This document shows positions 1-13,100 of a stretch of DNA of 64,000 nt, piece after piece (within the stretch, counting starts at the first letter, position 1; the number at the start of each line of letters is the position of its first letter). This stretch comes from Naematelia aurantialba (Eukaryota > Basidiomycota > Tremellomycetes > Tremellales > Naemateliaceae): assembly GCA_021527695.1 (NCBI GenBank), contig JAKFAO010000010.1, positions 496,001 through 560,000 of the forward strand, given 5' to 3'. A program made the translations under genes and the position numbers. The notes under the pieces are model-generated. The model was not told the origin of the DNA. It saw nothing but the letters and a program-made list of their open reading frames with translations, and made no database searches.

Positions 1-1077
1 TCCGTCAGCGTCTTTTGCAGTTTCTCGGCATCTTCCTTGGGAACGTTCTCCTTTATCGTTTGCGGGACGGATTCGACGAATTTCTTGGCCTGAGGGTCGT
101 CAGCACCAGCACCGGCAGCCCGTCCAGCTTGTAACGTCGTGAACGCAGCCTGATCTGAGATGTCGCTGCGGTCTCGCATGTCATGCCTTGGTCGCTTTGT
201 CTCCACCATCCACCATCACGCTCCTCTCCCACCTCGAAATTGGCAGAGATGTCTTCCGCCATGGCCCCGGCTAGCGCTTCCGCAAGCCCCACAGCGCCCG
301 ATCAAAACCAGCACTCGCCGATAGTGTACCAGCAGCCAAGACCAAGATTATCCCCCCCAAACCTCCTCTCACACCCAGAACCACACCCCTTGCGTTGTAG
401 ACGCCGTCGAAACGGACCCCGACTCACCTCGACCAAATTCATATTCGGCATGATCGCCTTGATCTCCCTGATAATCTTTGCCTTGGCTCCCGCATCGAAT
501 TTCTCTAGCTTGACGATAAACAACGTCTTCTCCTTCGGCTTCTCCTCGGCTGGCTCTGCTGCTGCTGCTGGCGCGGCGGCCGGCGCAGCACCGGCAGATG
601 GCATGGCGATTTCAGAGATGTTCAGGCGTTCCTACTCCTGTCAGGCCCAGACCTGCACAAAACTAGAACGACGGCAGAGCCGACGACTTCGGCTCGGGAG
701 TTGTACGTGGAAGCGGAGTTGTACGTGGAAGCAGAGTCGAACGTGACTCACCTTTAACGCGGAGACGAGCTCGGATACCTCAAGAAGAGAAAGAGAAGAG
801 ATGCTATCGACGATCGGCTGGATTTTTGGCGACACGGCTGATTTGGGAGGCTGAGCAGCGTCAAGCTGTGTGCGCGATGATGAAAAGTGTCGTGATGACA
901 CGGAGATGCAGCGTGGCGCATATCGAGCAGCTCTACTCGTCGGTCAGCCGGATCCGTCCTGTCAGCTAGGAGACGACACTTGCCTAGAGGATTCTGCAAC
1001 TCGCAGAACGGATCGACAGGATCGCTGCGTACGAGTCAGCCAGCTCGCGAATGACGAGGAGGCATACTCACCGACAT
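1..1077 (-). CDS. MRPL12: Mitochondrial ribosomal protein bL12m (L7/L12), 3' end cut by window
   Basis: Stalk protein of the mitochondrial large ribosomal subunit that recruits translation factors. The spliced product has an Arg/Ser-rich targeting sequence (starts MSRSCRSVLRV), the L12 dimerisation helix (KIQPIVDSISSLSLLEVSEL), an Ala/Pro hinge and the C-terminal domain (EKTLFIVKLEKFDAGAKAKI, then NLVE joined to AKKFVESVPQ). My exons are 1077-1072, 1024-984, 932-752, 631-428 and 89 to beyond base 1. The first coding exon is only 6 nt (ATGTCG). The second intron (983-933) needs a GC donor (AG|GCAAGT); without it the leader frame is closed by a stop. The last intron (427-90) is 338 nt, long for this region, with CTGAC ten bases before its AG. 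About ten C-terminal residues lie outside the window. It is divergent from SLY1, with 295 bp between start codons. Family assignment is firm; the 5' exons are inferred from frame and splice signals. Confidence 0.88.
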
Positions 1078-1372
1078 CACTGGCTCAGATTGACGGGTAT
1101 CGGAGAAGGTGAGAGGTTTCCCGGAGCTCAGCTACGCACGCCGACCAAGAGTCTCTACTGGATATCACTTTGGACGTTGTCGCGACCCACCTCGAAATCT
1201 TCGACAAAGCCTATTTAGTACCCTGCTTTATGTCAAAACGCCGCATTTCTCCGCCGCTCCCCCCTCCACCTCGATGCGGCGCTGGCCACAGACAAGGTTG
1301 ACTACCCATTGGTTATAATTGCCTGGGTATCGTTGGTCAACAGAGCGAACAGCTCGACAGCAGCGCAGAGAC

Positions 1373-3883
1373 ATGTCCAGGCCGACCTTGCTGCAGTCTC
1401 AGACGAATGCTCTCCTGACGCTGCTAAACTTGAATCAGCCCGTACCGATAGCGAGCTCGTCTGCTGGACCGTACCCTCGCCCTTCATCACCCACAGCCCT
1501 CGAGGAGAACGCGCATGGACCGCTGGTATGGAAGGTGCTCGTGCTGGATGAGCTGAGCAAGGACGTTCTGGCGACTTCCCTAAGGGTTCAGGATTTGAGG
1601 GAGCAAGGCGTCACGCTGCATATGTGAGGTGATACAACTTCGTGGGCGAGCCCGACCTGACGTTCCACAGGCAGTTACATTCGCCACGACCACCATTAGC
1701 CGATGTTCCTGCCGTGTATTTCGTGTCCCCCACTCTGGCCAACATCCGAAGGATTGCCGAGGTGAGCCGCGAGCGGCTGGAAGACGCTCGAGCTGTGACT
1801 GATCGAGGTGTAGGACCTAAACCCCCCGCTCTACTCATCATATCACTTGTCGTTCACCTCGTCACTCCCTCGATCGTTGCTGGAAGAACTGGCATCCCTG
1901 ATCCTCGCCGACGATCCCACCGGCTCTACTGGCCAGCTCATCGCGTCCGTACACGACCAGTTCCTCGACTTTTTAGTACCGTCTACCAACCTCTTCTCGC
2001 TCCTTCCCCGCCGAGAGACCAAGCCCGAAACAAACGGCGTGTCAGGAAAGAAGGGCTCAAAGGCCCCAAAGGAGAAGGAGATCGAGGGACGCCCGAGCTA
2101 TGTGGTGTTAAATGACCCAAAGGCTCAGGAGCTGGATATCGAGGAGGAGGTGGAACGCGTCGCCCGTGGCCTGTTCAGCGTCATTGTCACAATGGGTCAG
2201 TGGTCCGACTTCTGATTATTCGCCATTGAAGTTAACGTGCTGTCAGGCTTCATACCAATCATTCGGTGTCCCAGAGGCAACGCGGCGGAGATGGTGGCTC
2301 GTCAATTGGATAAGAAACTTCGAGATCACATCGCATCAACAACTTCGCAAAGGGGAGGTGTCGGAGGACGGGACGCGCCATATGGGAGCGACGGCCTGAG
2401 TAGCTTGCAAAGACCATGTAAGCTTGCGTCAACGATTGAGTCTACTCTATGCTCGTATTGTACTGACCGGTCTAGTGCTGGTCATTCTGGATCGTAATGT
2501 CGACCTCATCCCAATGCTATCCCACTCCTGGACATATCAAGCCCTGGTCCATGACGTCCTTGACATGAAGCTGAATCGAGTGACAGTCGAGGTAAGTCCC
2601 CAGCTCTTCTTGGAAAAAGGTATCCTGACAAGCGCAGTCACCAGAGAACGGCCGCCTGCAGAAGAAATCCTATGATATAGACTGGAAGGATTTCTTCTGG
2701 GAGAAGAATGCTGGCAACCCATTTCCCCAGGTCGCAGAGGACATCGATACCGAGCTTAGCAGGTAAGCCTGTCCCTAATCCTTCCAATGCACTCGCTCAT
2801 GCATTCAGGTATAAAGCCGATGCTGCCGAAATCACGCGATCGACCGGTATCAGCGATGTCAACGATGTTGCGCAGATGTGAGCAAGCAATAGTCTGAAGG
2901 GACTTGCTAATGTTGGCAGCGACTTTTCGTCAAATACTGCCAATCTGAAGACCGCCATCACCGCTTTGCCTGAGCTTACTGCACGGAAGCAAACGCTCGA
3001 TACGCATATGAACATTGCCACTGCCCTGCTACAATCTATCAAGGAGCGAGGTCTCGATAATCTGTTCCAAGTGGAGGAGGCCGCAGCGAAGCAGCCCAAG
3101 TCGACTGTGATTGCGACATTGAAGGGACAAACCGACGAGCCTGGCCAGACTGCGCATCCTACTCCTGAAGATCAACTGCGACTCGTCATCATCTACTATC
3201 TTTCAGTTTCCGACAATGCGATGCCTAAGGAGGATCTTGCCGAGTTGACCGGTATCCTGAAGGAGGCAGGTGCCGACGTTGCAGCCTTGGAATACGTCAA
3301 GAAGGTGCGAGAGGTGACAAGAATGACCATGATGGCAAGTCAGCCAGCTGTGGCGCCTCCAGCGCAGGGTGGGGAATGGACACGAGGATTTGGCGCTTTG
3401 GGCAGTCGTGTATGTGCTATCCTTCCTGATCCTAATGGTCTGTGGCTGACTTCGCAGATCACGGACAGGCTCCGTGAAGGCGGTATCACCGGTGTCGGTC
3501 TTGATAATATCATCTCGGGCGTCAAAAACTTCCTGCCAGCTCGCAAAGAGCTCACGGTCACTCGATTGGTGGAGGCTTTGATGGAGCCCTCGACGGCCTC
3601 AGCTCAGGCTCTCCAAGATACAGACGACTACCTGAGTTTCGATCCTCGCGCAACACGCGGCCGCAATCCCACACAGGCCGGGAGAGGGAGGTCTCAGTAC
3701 CAGGAGAGTGTGGTCTTTGTTGTCGGTGGAGGCGGATATGTGGAATACGGCAATTTAATGGAGTGGGCACAGAGGAGCTCGCGAGAGGGTGGTGGTGGTG
3801 GCAAGCAGATCACGTATGGGAGCACGGAGATTCTCAACCCCACGGCTTTTGTACATGTACTCGCTGCGCTAGGAGCGACGTAG
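1373..3883 (+). CDS. SLY1: SLY1-type Sec1/Munc18 protein (ER-Golgi SNARE regulator)
   Basis: Sec1/Munc18-family protein that binds the Sed5-type syntaxin and promotes SNARE assembly in ER-to-Golgi and intra-Golgi transport; peripheral cytosolic. Nine exons, with joints at 1623/1671, 1761/1814, 2195/2247, 2417/2476, 2591/2638, 2762/2809, 2877/2920 and 3409/3458, give 706 codons. Landmarks are [20 protein letters not shown] near the N-terminus, [50 protein letters not shown] (the Sec1 core strand), [24 protein letters not shown]-like [18 protein letters not shown], and the C-terminal [18 protein letters not shown]. These match SLY1/SCFD1 better than Sec1, Vps45 or Vps33. The start was taken at the ATG giving [20 protein letters not shown]; an upstream in-frame ATG at 1319 is less like the family. 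The SLY1 stop is 259 bp before the dynein start on the same strand. Confidence 0.95.
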
Positions 3884-4142
3884 AATTACCATGCATTTGG
3901 TGGTATCTTGCCAGGGTTTTGATTTGTTGCATCGACCCCCAGACATTATTTGCCACCCAAACGCGTCGCTGCTCTTTGTGCCACGCGACGTAAGTCGGTG
4001 CTCAAAAGTGTAAGCAGCGTAGCGATCAGGTAAGGTATATCTTGACTACCGACTGATCTGCTGCCCCCGGATTCTGGGTCTCGTATTGCTCGGAGGTGGA
4101 GAGGGTACGCATAGCGCAGACCACCAGGTGACGGGGACCAGA

Positions 4143-7100
4143 ATGTCGTCCTCTGTTGCGTTGGAGGATGCTGCCGCTCAACCCCCCTCAGCGAGTGGAA
4201 TGAGCTTTGATGTGCAGGTGTTCCGAGACTACCTGAGCTCGCTCCTGCTTCCTGGTACGTCTTGGTGATCTCAGTTGTTCCAGTGTGGAGGATCATAGAC
4301 TGACGCACCGGGCAGTTATGACGGCCTCTGTCCAGGATATCCAGGACAGCTTGTTCGAGGACCCGTCGTTTGACGAAAAGGTGCTCCGGTTTGCAACTGA
4401 TGGTAGCTGCCAGGTGGTCTACGTCACCAAGGAGAGGTACCTCGACGTAGACGAAGATGGTGCGCTGAGTCTTCCTGTCACACTGCTGATTACGCAGATA
4501 ACCCCGTGGCCCGCATCACCTACTTGCTGCACCTCCCTCCCACGCCTACGCATTCGCCCAACACACTCTCGACGCTGGCGCTCATCAAGTCGTCACCTAC
4601 GCTGGATTCGCTGAACCCGCTCGGCTCACAGCTCCACTTTGTCCTCCTCTCGTCCTCGACTGCGCCGATGCTGGACGGCGACGACGGGACGCCCTCGGGT
4701 GCGACCACCGTGGTGTCCACGCCGTCTTCCCAGGCGACGCCGTACGACGGGCTGCACAGCTTGGTCCACTGGGGCGTGGCGCCGTGGTTCGACGCCTACG
4801 TCAACTCGAAGCAGGGTCTGCTGGAGGGACTCTCAACAGGGAAGAAGGGCGCGGACGCTCAAATGGGTGAGCACTCGCGGCGCATGATGGAGACTCAGGA
4901 GTGGTGATTGGGCGTAGGCTGAGGCCCAACAGGTATCCCAGTGACCAAGAAGAAGTTTGCCGAGCTCGAACTGTCCTTGCTGCACCTCAAGCAGAACGTC
5001 GAGATACCACAGACGCATCTCGCCGTTCACCCGGTCATCCGCAAGACGGTCGCGCAGTGCCACGCCTCTGGAAGCAGGGTATCGATCGACGCCGTCGAAC
5101 CACAGGCACTGCTATCCGACCCTGCGTTCCTCAACAAGCTTCAGGCAGATGTAAATTCGTGGATAAAGGAGATCCAGGCCGTGACCAAGCTGTCGAGGGA
5201 CGTCGCGTCCGGCACAGCGTCGCAGGAGATCAACTTCTGGCTGAGCATGGAGCACGCTCTCGAGGACATCGAGGCTCAACTTCGCGGAGAGGAGGTTACA
5301 CTAGCATTGGACGTGCTCAAGCATGCCAAGCGCTTTCACGCAACCGTCAGCTTTATCGCCGACACCGGTCTGAAGGAGGCTGCCGATCTCGGTATGTGAT
5401 ATATCGCTGGTGTACATAGTCAGTTGTTGACTCGAACAGTACACAAGCACAATATCCTCATGAAGGATTTCCCTCTCGACGAGCTGCTTGCAGCGACAGA
5501 TCTCGAAAAGATCCAAGAATCCGTCTTCCTCATCTTTGCACACATCAACAAGAAGCTCAAGCTCTCGTGAGTTCATGTCGACGGAGCGTACTGAGACCAC
5601 TAAGACCGTATCCCATCCGACGTGTCCTGCCTCTCGTAGAAGCCATATCGAGTGACTTTAATGATCAGCTCCTGCGTGTGCTTGGGAGTCAGAGACTCAT
5701 GTACATGGACTATGCCAAGTTCGAGGACGTCATGAGTGTGACGGCGGAGGTTTTCGGGACTTGGGACGAGAACATGAAAGACTTTACGAATGTTGCACGA
5801 GAGGGTGAGCCTTCAGCTAACGCTCTGCTACTCTGCTGATCTTCATCAGTATCGAGGAAGCGGGCGGAAAAGTTCATATCTATCAAGATCAATCCTGTCC
5901 ACGCCAAACTGCAAGAGCGCATCACTTATTTGCGAGCATTCAGGCGGTCACATGAACAGCTCCGAGTGATGACGGGCTCTACGCGGACCTTCAGCGGACT
6001 CGGCGGTGACGCGCCTTTCGAGATTGACATGGACGAGGAGGTCAGACTCAGCTACGAGAGTGTCAAGAATGTCGACGTGTTGGATGTCTCGGTCGAGGGA
6101 TCAGAGATCTGGTACAGTGCCGAATCAGCATACAACGACCGCGTGGCGCGTATTGAGAACCAGATCATCTCCCGCCTGCGTGATCGATTGGCCACTGCTC
6201 GGAACGCGCAAGAGATGTTCAGAGTCTTTTCAAAGTTCAACTCGCTGTTTGTGCGGCCCAAGATCCGTGGCGCCATCCAAGAGTACCAGACGCGCTTGAT
6301 CGATTCAGTCAAGGACGATATTCGGCGTCTTCGCCAAAAGTTCACCGAAAACTACCGCAACTCCCAAGCGTATCACATGTCCCAGCTGCGCGACCTGCCG
6401 GCCGTCTCGAGCGCAATCATCTGGGCTCGACAGATTGAGCGGCAACTGTTGACGTATATGAAGCGCGTCGAGGATGTCCTAGGCAAAGGCTGGGAGTCGT
6501 ACGCGGAGGGTCATAAATTGCAAGTAGAAAGCGCTTCTTTCCGGGCAAAGCTCGATACCCGGCCTCTATACGATGCCTGGATCGGTGAAATCACTCGCCG
6601 AGGCAATCTGACGATAAATGGGAGGTTGTTTGATGTGATCCGAGCTCGAGCCACTGCGAGCAATGCGCAAGGTCAGCTTCAGTTAGTCGTCCAGTTCGAC
6701 CCTCAGATCATCGCGCTCTTCAAGGAGGTTCGCGGGCTCATCTGGCTCGGTTTCCCAGTTCCCCTCACTATCAGCCATCGAGCCAAGGATGCTAAGCGTG
6801 TCTATCCTCACGCAGTCAGCTTGATGGAGTCTGTCCGGACGTACACCCAGACTCTCGATCTCATCGATGCCAACGCCGATATCGCAATTCTACTAGCGAG
6901 CTACCGATCGCACGCTCAGCAGATGATATCGAAGGGTTGGTCAAACCCAGTCGGGCTTCGCTGACGAGCAGGTATGAATATACAGTGGGATCATCTCGTG
7001 AATGCATATGAAGGAAATCGATTCTTGCCGGGCGTCAGCGATGGACGGGAGAGTCGCCACTTTGTGTTTGTACGAGAGTTTGCCAGCGTGGTGTCTTTAC

Positions 7101-10100
7101 TCCAGGTATTTCTATAAAGCACGTCGTTTTCCCAGGCGCTGACCATTGCCAGGACAAAGTGACAGCAGTAATCGAGATCACCGGGGACATTGCCCGACTT
7201 GTCGAGGAGCTTTCAACTTGCATCTTCACTTCAGAGGCCTTCGGGTCCTTGCTCAGCCGAATTCAAAAGACTGTAAGTGCCCTTGGAATGCTACGGATGA
7301 CTGATACCTCTAGATTGATCAACTGAATCTCGAGAACTACAGCAACCTAGAAGTCTGGGTAGGATCGCTCAATGAACGCATCGATGCCGTCTTGAAGGAT
7401 AGGCTAGTGCATGTCGTAGATGTGTGGTGCGGCGAGTTCTCCAGACTAGACGACTCTGACAGGATCAACGGGGAAATTGAACATCCTACTGCCCATCAAA
7501 AGGTATAGTCGTGCTTGCGGTGTTGACTGACAGTTTACAGATGGCGGAAGTACGCATCGAGCCACTGGTCTACGAGGTGCGGATACGTAACCAGGTGATT
7601 TATCTCGACCCGCCAATCGAGATGGCCCGTCTGGAATGGCTTGGGCAATTCCAGGACACACTTGGTGCGTCACGTCGCCTTCTGAAACTGACGTACTTAG
7701 GCGTCATTTGCAATTTGAGTCGGATCCGCAGTTCACGATACGAGATCACACTGAAAGCTGAGGAAGAGTCTGCAGAGGAGGTGACATACTTGTCCTTGGT
7801 ATGTACCGGTCCTGCCTGTTGAGCCTGCTGACTATGCCTAGTTGTCAAGTTTCGCCGACTCTACGCTCGAGAAGCCTTTGTCCTTGATCGAGCGAAAAAT
7901 ACGAGAGGTCAGCAAATATGTGGATAGATGGCTCCAATTCCAATCTCTGTGGGATCTAGAGCCGGAGGCAGTCTACCAGGTGAGTCGACCTTTGCGCAGT
8001 GGGCTGAGCAGTAGCGGCTGGGCGATTCGTTGGTCGACTGGGGTCACCTGCTATTCGATATCCGTCAAGCCCGCTCGACATTCGATACAGCCGATACGAA
8101 AAAGGACTTTGGTATCTGTGTCATCGACTATGCAAATGCTCAGAGTAAGGTTAATGCAAAGTACGACTCGTGGCAGCGCGAACTGCTCACGCGCTACGGC
8201 GCAAAGCTTGGCGCGTCGATGAAGGAAACCTACTCTGCCATACTGCGGAGCCGCAACGATCTCGAGACCCTGTCCATTGAGGGTAGTTCGACTGCGCAGG
8301 CTGTCACCATTATTACCTATGTCCAGGACCTCAAGCGAAAGATCACTAAGTGGGGCTCGGATATCGAGCAGTTTGTCAAAGGGCAGCAAATTCTTGAGCG
8401 GCAACGGTACTCATTCCCTACGGACTGGTTGTACGTTGACCAGGTCCAGGGAGAATGGGGAGCGTTCACGGACATTCTTAAGCGAAAAGACGACTCAATC
8501 ATGGAACAAATCGGTGCGTACTTGGTTGTCGCACTTGACAGTCGCTGACGCCCGGACCAGCCGGATTGCAGCTTAAGATCGTTGCCGAAGACAAGATAAT
8601 CGACGCACGTATTAAGGACTTTCTTGCTGACTGGGAAAGCAACAAGTGAGTCACGGAAGACCGCGGCTCGCTGACGCTGGGCAGACCTTTGCAAGGCAGC
8701 ATCAAGGCGGAGACGGCCATCTACACGTTGAGCGTTTTCGAAGGTCGTTTGACACGTCTACTAGAAGATTACGATCTCATCCGCCGCGCCAAGGAAGCCT
8801 TAGAGTTGGAGCATACCAAAGACGATCGCTTGCGACCTGCAAATGAGGAATTGCGAGATCTGAAAGCTGTCTGGACTGCTCTCTCCGGTATATGGCTACG
8901 CTTGGCTCAATTGCGAGAGACTCTCTGGTCCGCTGTCCAGGTACGCGCACGAGTCCGGCGCAGAATCGATAGCTGATGCAAGTAGCCTCGGAAGTTACGA
9001 CAAGAGCTCGACTCGATCTTGTCGTCTACGCGAGAGATGCCGAGCCGCATGCGACAGTATGCCGCATTCGAGTTTGTCCAAGAGACGATCAAAAGCCTGC
9101 TGAAAGCCAACTCGTTAATCGGCGAGTTGCGATCCGAGGCACTTCGAGAACGACATTGGTCCAAACTGTACAAGGCTCTCCGCATACCTTCTAGTTATCA
9201 GGCATCAAGGTAAGCATCGTCTGGTCTTGTCCTAGCTGACCGCCAGTATGACCTTGGGTCAAGTCTATGATCTTGATCTGAAGAGAAATGAGAACCTGAT
9301 CAAGGAGATCGTCGTGCAAGCTCAAGGAGAGGTAAATTCCTCAGACTGTAGTACCTATTGTCCATTGGCTGAGCTAGCAAGATGGCATTGGAGGAGTTCC
9401 TGAAGCAGGTCCGCGAGACCTGGACATCGTATGCCCTTGATCTGGTCAACTATCAAAACAAATGCAGGCTTATACGGTACGTTCAAATTCGAGTTTGATC
9501 TGATCTTCAGTGGCTGGGACGAACTGTTCGCGAAGTGTAGCGAGCATCTGAACTCACTGTCTGCGATGAAGTTGTCACCGTATTACCGAGGTATGTTTGA
9601 CGACCATACTGAAGCCTAGTCAAGCAATGGCTATTGTGGAGTCCCAGCTGACATGTCACAGCATTCGAGGAGGACGCGGCAGCATGGGAGGAAAAGCTCA
9701 ATCGTATCCACGTACTGTTCGGTGAGTTTCTCATCTGTTGCTAGTGACTCGGCTAAGAAGTAGATGTCTGGATTGACGTGCAACGTCAATGGGTGTACCT
9801 CGAGGGGATATTCGCTGGAAGCGTAGACATCAAACATCTCCTGCCCGTCGAATCGTCCAGATTCCAGAACATCAATTCCGAGTTTCTCACTGTTATGAAG
9901 AAGGTCAACAAGTCGCCATTCGTCCTGGACATTCTCAATCTATCGGGTATCCAGAAAAACTTGGAGCGACTCGCCGATCTGCTCACCAAGATCCAGAAAG
10001 CGCTGGGCGAGTATCTGGAAAAGGAGCGCTCGTCGTTCCCGAGGTTTTACTTTGTGGGAGATGAAGATCTTCTCGAGATCATCGGCAACAGCAAGGATAT

Positions 10101-13100
10101 ACGACGGATCATGAAGCATCTCAAGAAGATGTTTGCCGGCATTGCGACTCTACATTTGGACGACGACGAGACCATGCTCCTAGGCTTTGCTTCGCGAGAG
10201 GGCGAGCAAGTGGCATTCTCCGCCCCAATCGTGCTCAAGGACTATCCCAAGATCAACGACTGGCTTGCACGGGTTGAGTCTGAGATGCGTCTCTCCTTGG
10301 CTCGGCTCCTCTCGCAGTCTGTCGACGAGCTACGCACATTCATGACGGTAGAGGGCCCGATTCCGTCGGCGACTTTCCTATCCTGGATTGACTCGCATCC
10401 AGCTCAGCTCGTTGTGTTGGCCTCGCAAGTCCAATGGACGTCACTGATGGAGCGTGCTATACCCACAGGCGGTCTCGATACCATCCTGAATCTAGTGGCG
10501 AATTCACTCGATCTGCTTGCGGATACTGTTTTGCAAGACATTCCAGTCTTACAGCGATGCAAGTGCGAGCATCTCATCACGGAGCTCGTTCATCAGCGGG
10601 ACGTCATTCGATCACTCCTGTCCAACAACGTGCGGGATAGCAAAAGCTTTGAATGGCTGTATCATATGCGCTACTATCTCAACGACTCGGCGGACGACAT
10701 TCTGTTGAGGCTCGAAATCAAAATGGCCGACGCTGTCTTCCCTTACGGCTACGAGTATCTCGGTATTCCAGATCGCCTTGTACAGACCCCTTTGACTGAC
10801 AAGTGCTACTTGACCCTCACTCAGGCTCTGAACAATCAGCTAGGTGGATCGCCCTTTGGCCCCGCTGGGACGGGAAAGACCGAATCCGTCAAGGCGTTGG
10901 GTGTACAGCTCGGTCGATTTGTGCTCGTCTTCTGCTGTGACGAAACTTTTGATTTCCAAGCCATGGGGCGGATCTTTATGGGTCTATGTCAAGTCGGCGC
11001 TTGGGGCTGTTTTGACGAGTTTAACCGTCTGGAAGAACGGATACTCTCAGCAGTGTCGCAGCAGGTCCAGAGCATTCAGCAAGGTCTTGCCCAGTCTGTC
11101 TCGGACCCCAGTACCGAGATTGAGCTAGTGGGGAAGAGGCTCAAAGTCAATCCGAGGACAGGTGTGTAGCGATCGGAGGCTCGCGCTGACTGACAGGTAT
11201 ATTCATCACGATGAATCCAGGATACGCTGGGTGGGTGATCTTACTAGAGCCAGGCTGATACATCAGGCGATCCAATCTCCCAGACAATCTCAAGAGTGAG
11301 CATTTTTGTGCTTTTCGTAGTGTTCACTTGCTGACCAGCAACGTAGAGCTCTTCAGAGTCAGTCTTGCGATGTATCCGGACCATCGGCTGACGACGACAG
11401 AGCATGTCGATGACCAGACCGGACCAAGAGCTCATTGCTCAAGTATTGTTATTCTCGAAAGGCTTCAGAGCGGCCGAGCTACTCGCTTCGAAAGTTGTTC
11501 CCTTCTTCAACATCTGTGCCGAGCAGCTGTCCTCGCAGCCGCATTATGACTTCGGTCTTCGAGCGCTGAAAGCCGTTCTTTCAAGCGCCGGTATCCTCAA
11601 GAGAGACCGCCACCTGCAAAACATCACTGACGAAGAGATGGTGATGGTGGAACAGCAGATGATGATCCAAAGCGTCATCGAGACCATCGTGCCAAAGCTA
11701 GTTGCCGACGACGTTGCGCTACTCCGAGCGTAAGTCCTCTTTATAATCGTAAGCTGAGTGATGCAGCCTGCTCCACGATGTCTTCCCGGGTGTAGAATAT
11801 GTACCGGTCGACTTGGAGCAACTCAAATCTCGAATAGCCGAGGTGTGCGCGGAGCGGCGCCTCGTAACTGGTCCGGCATGGATCGGGAAAGTTGTTCAGC
11901 TTTATCAGATACAGAACATATCGCATGGTCTTATGCTAGTGGGCCCATCGGGATCGGGCAAGACGCAGGCTTGGCAAGTGCTACTTGCAGCTCTCGAGCG
12001 ACTCGATGGTATCGAAGGCATGTCGTATTTGATTGACCCGAAGGCGATCGATAAAGAAGCTCTGTACGGGACTCTCGATCCTACTACCCGCGAATGGAAC
12101 GATGGCTTGTTCACCCACATCCTGCGGAAAATCGTTGACAACGTCAGAGGCGAGACGACCAAGAGGCATTGGATCATCTTTGATGGTGACGTCGATCCTG
12201 AATGGGTCGAGAACCTAAATAGGTGAGCTATCCTTCGCCCCCCGCCCCCCCCCCCCCCCCCCCCCCGCGCCATTGCTGATTATGTAGTGTCTTGGACGAT
12301 AACAAGCTGCTCACCCTGCCAAACGGAGAACGTCTAAACTTGCCTTCTGATATTCGAGTGATGTTCGAGGTCGAACACCTTCGCTATGCGACTCTAGCCA
12401 CCGTCAGTCGATGCGGCATGGTCTGGTTCAGTGAGGATGTGGTGGATTCCAACATGATCTGCCGTCATGAACTGGATATGCTCGCGGCCGAGGCAATCAC
12501 TGCAGGAGATGAGGACTCGTCCAGCGTCACCCAGATCAACACGCAAAGGCAGATCGTATCGACGCTCGAGCGCTATTTCACGCCAAACGGTCTTCTATTT
12601 ACAGCGTTGGAGTTTGCAAGCAAACGAGCGCACATTATGGATTTCACGGTCACTCGTGCTCTCGGCACCCTGTTCTCATTGATTCGCGGGACCGTCCGGA
12701 AGGTTCTGGAGTACAACGCTCGCCATGCCGACTTTCCCCTCAGTAGCGACAAGGTGGAGGCGTATGTCACCAAGCGTTTACTACTCGACATCGCTTGGTC
12801 ATTTACTGGTGACAGTGCACTAGCGACCCGCGCCGAGCTGGGCGATTTCTTGGCAAGGGAGTCTGGGATAGATGTCCCTCCCCTGCAGGCTGGAGGGTCC
12901 CTCATCGATTACGATGTCGACATTTCGTCGTCAAGCTGGGTGTCATGGCAGAATCGAGTTCCCGTTGTGGAAGTCGAGACGCACGCCATCACCACCGCCG
13001 ACACTGTCATCCCTACTGTCGACACTGTGCGACATGAGGATGTGCTCTACTCGTGGCTCGCCGAGCACAAGCCTCTCATCCTCTGCGGTCCTCCAGGGTC

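Noticed and set aside
5301..5600. Minus-strand ORFs inside the dynein gene
   Set aside because: Shadows of the coding strand in GC-rich sequence; the plus-strand frame is conserved dynein throughout.
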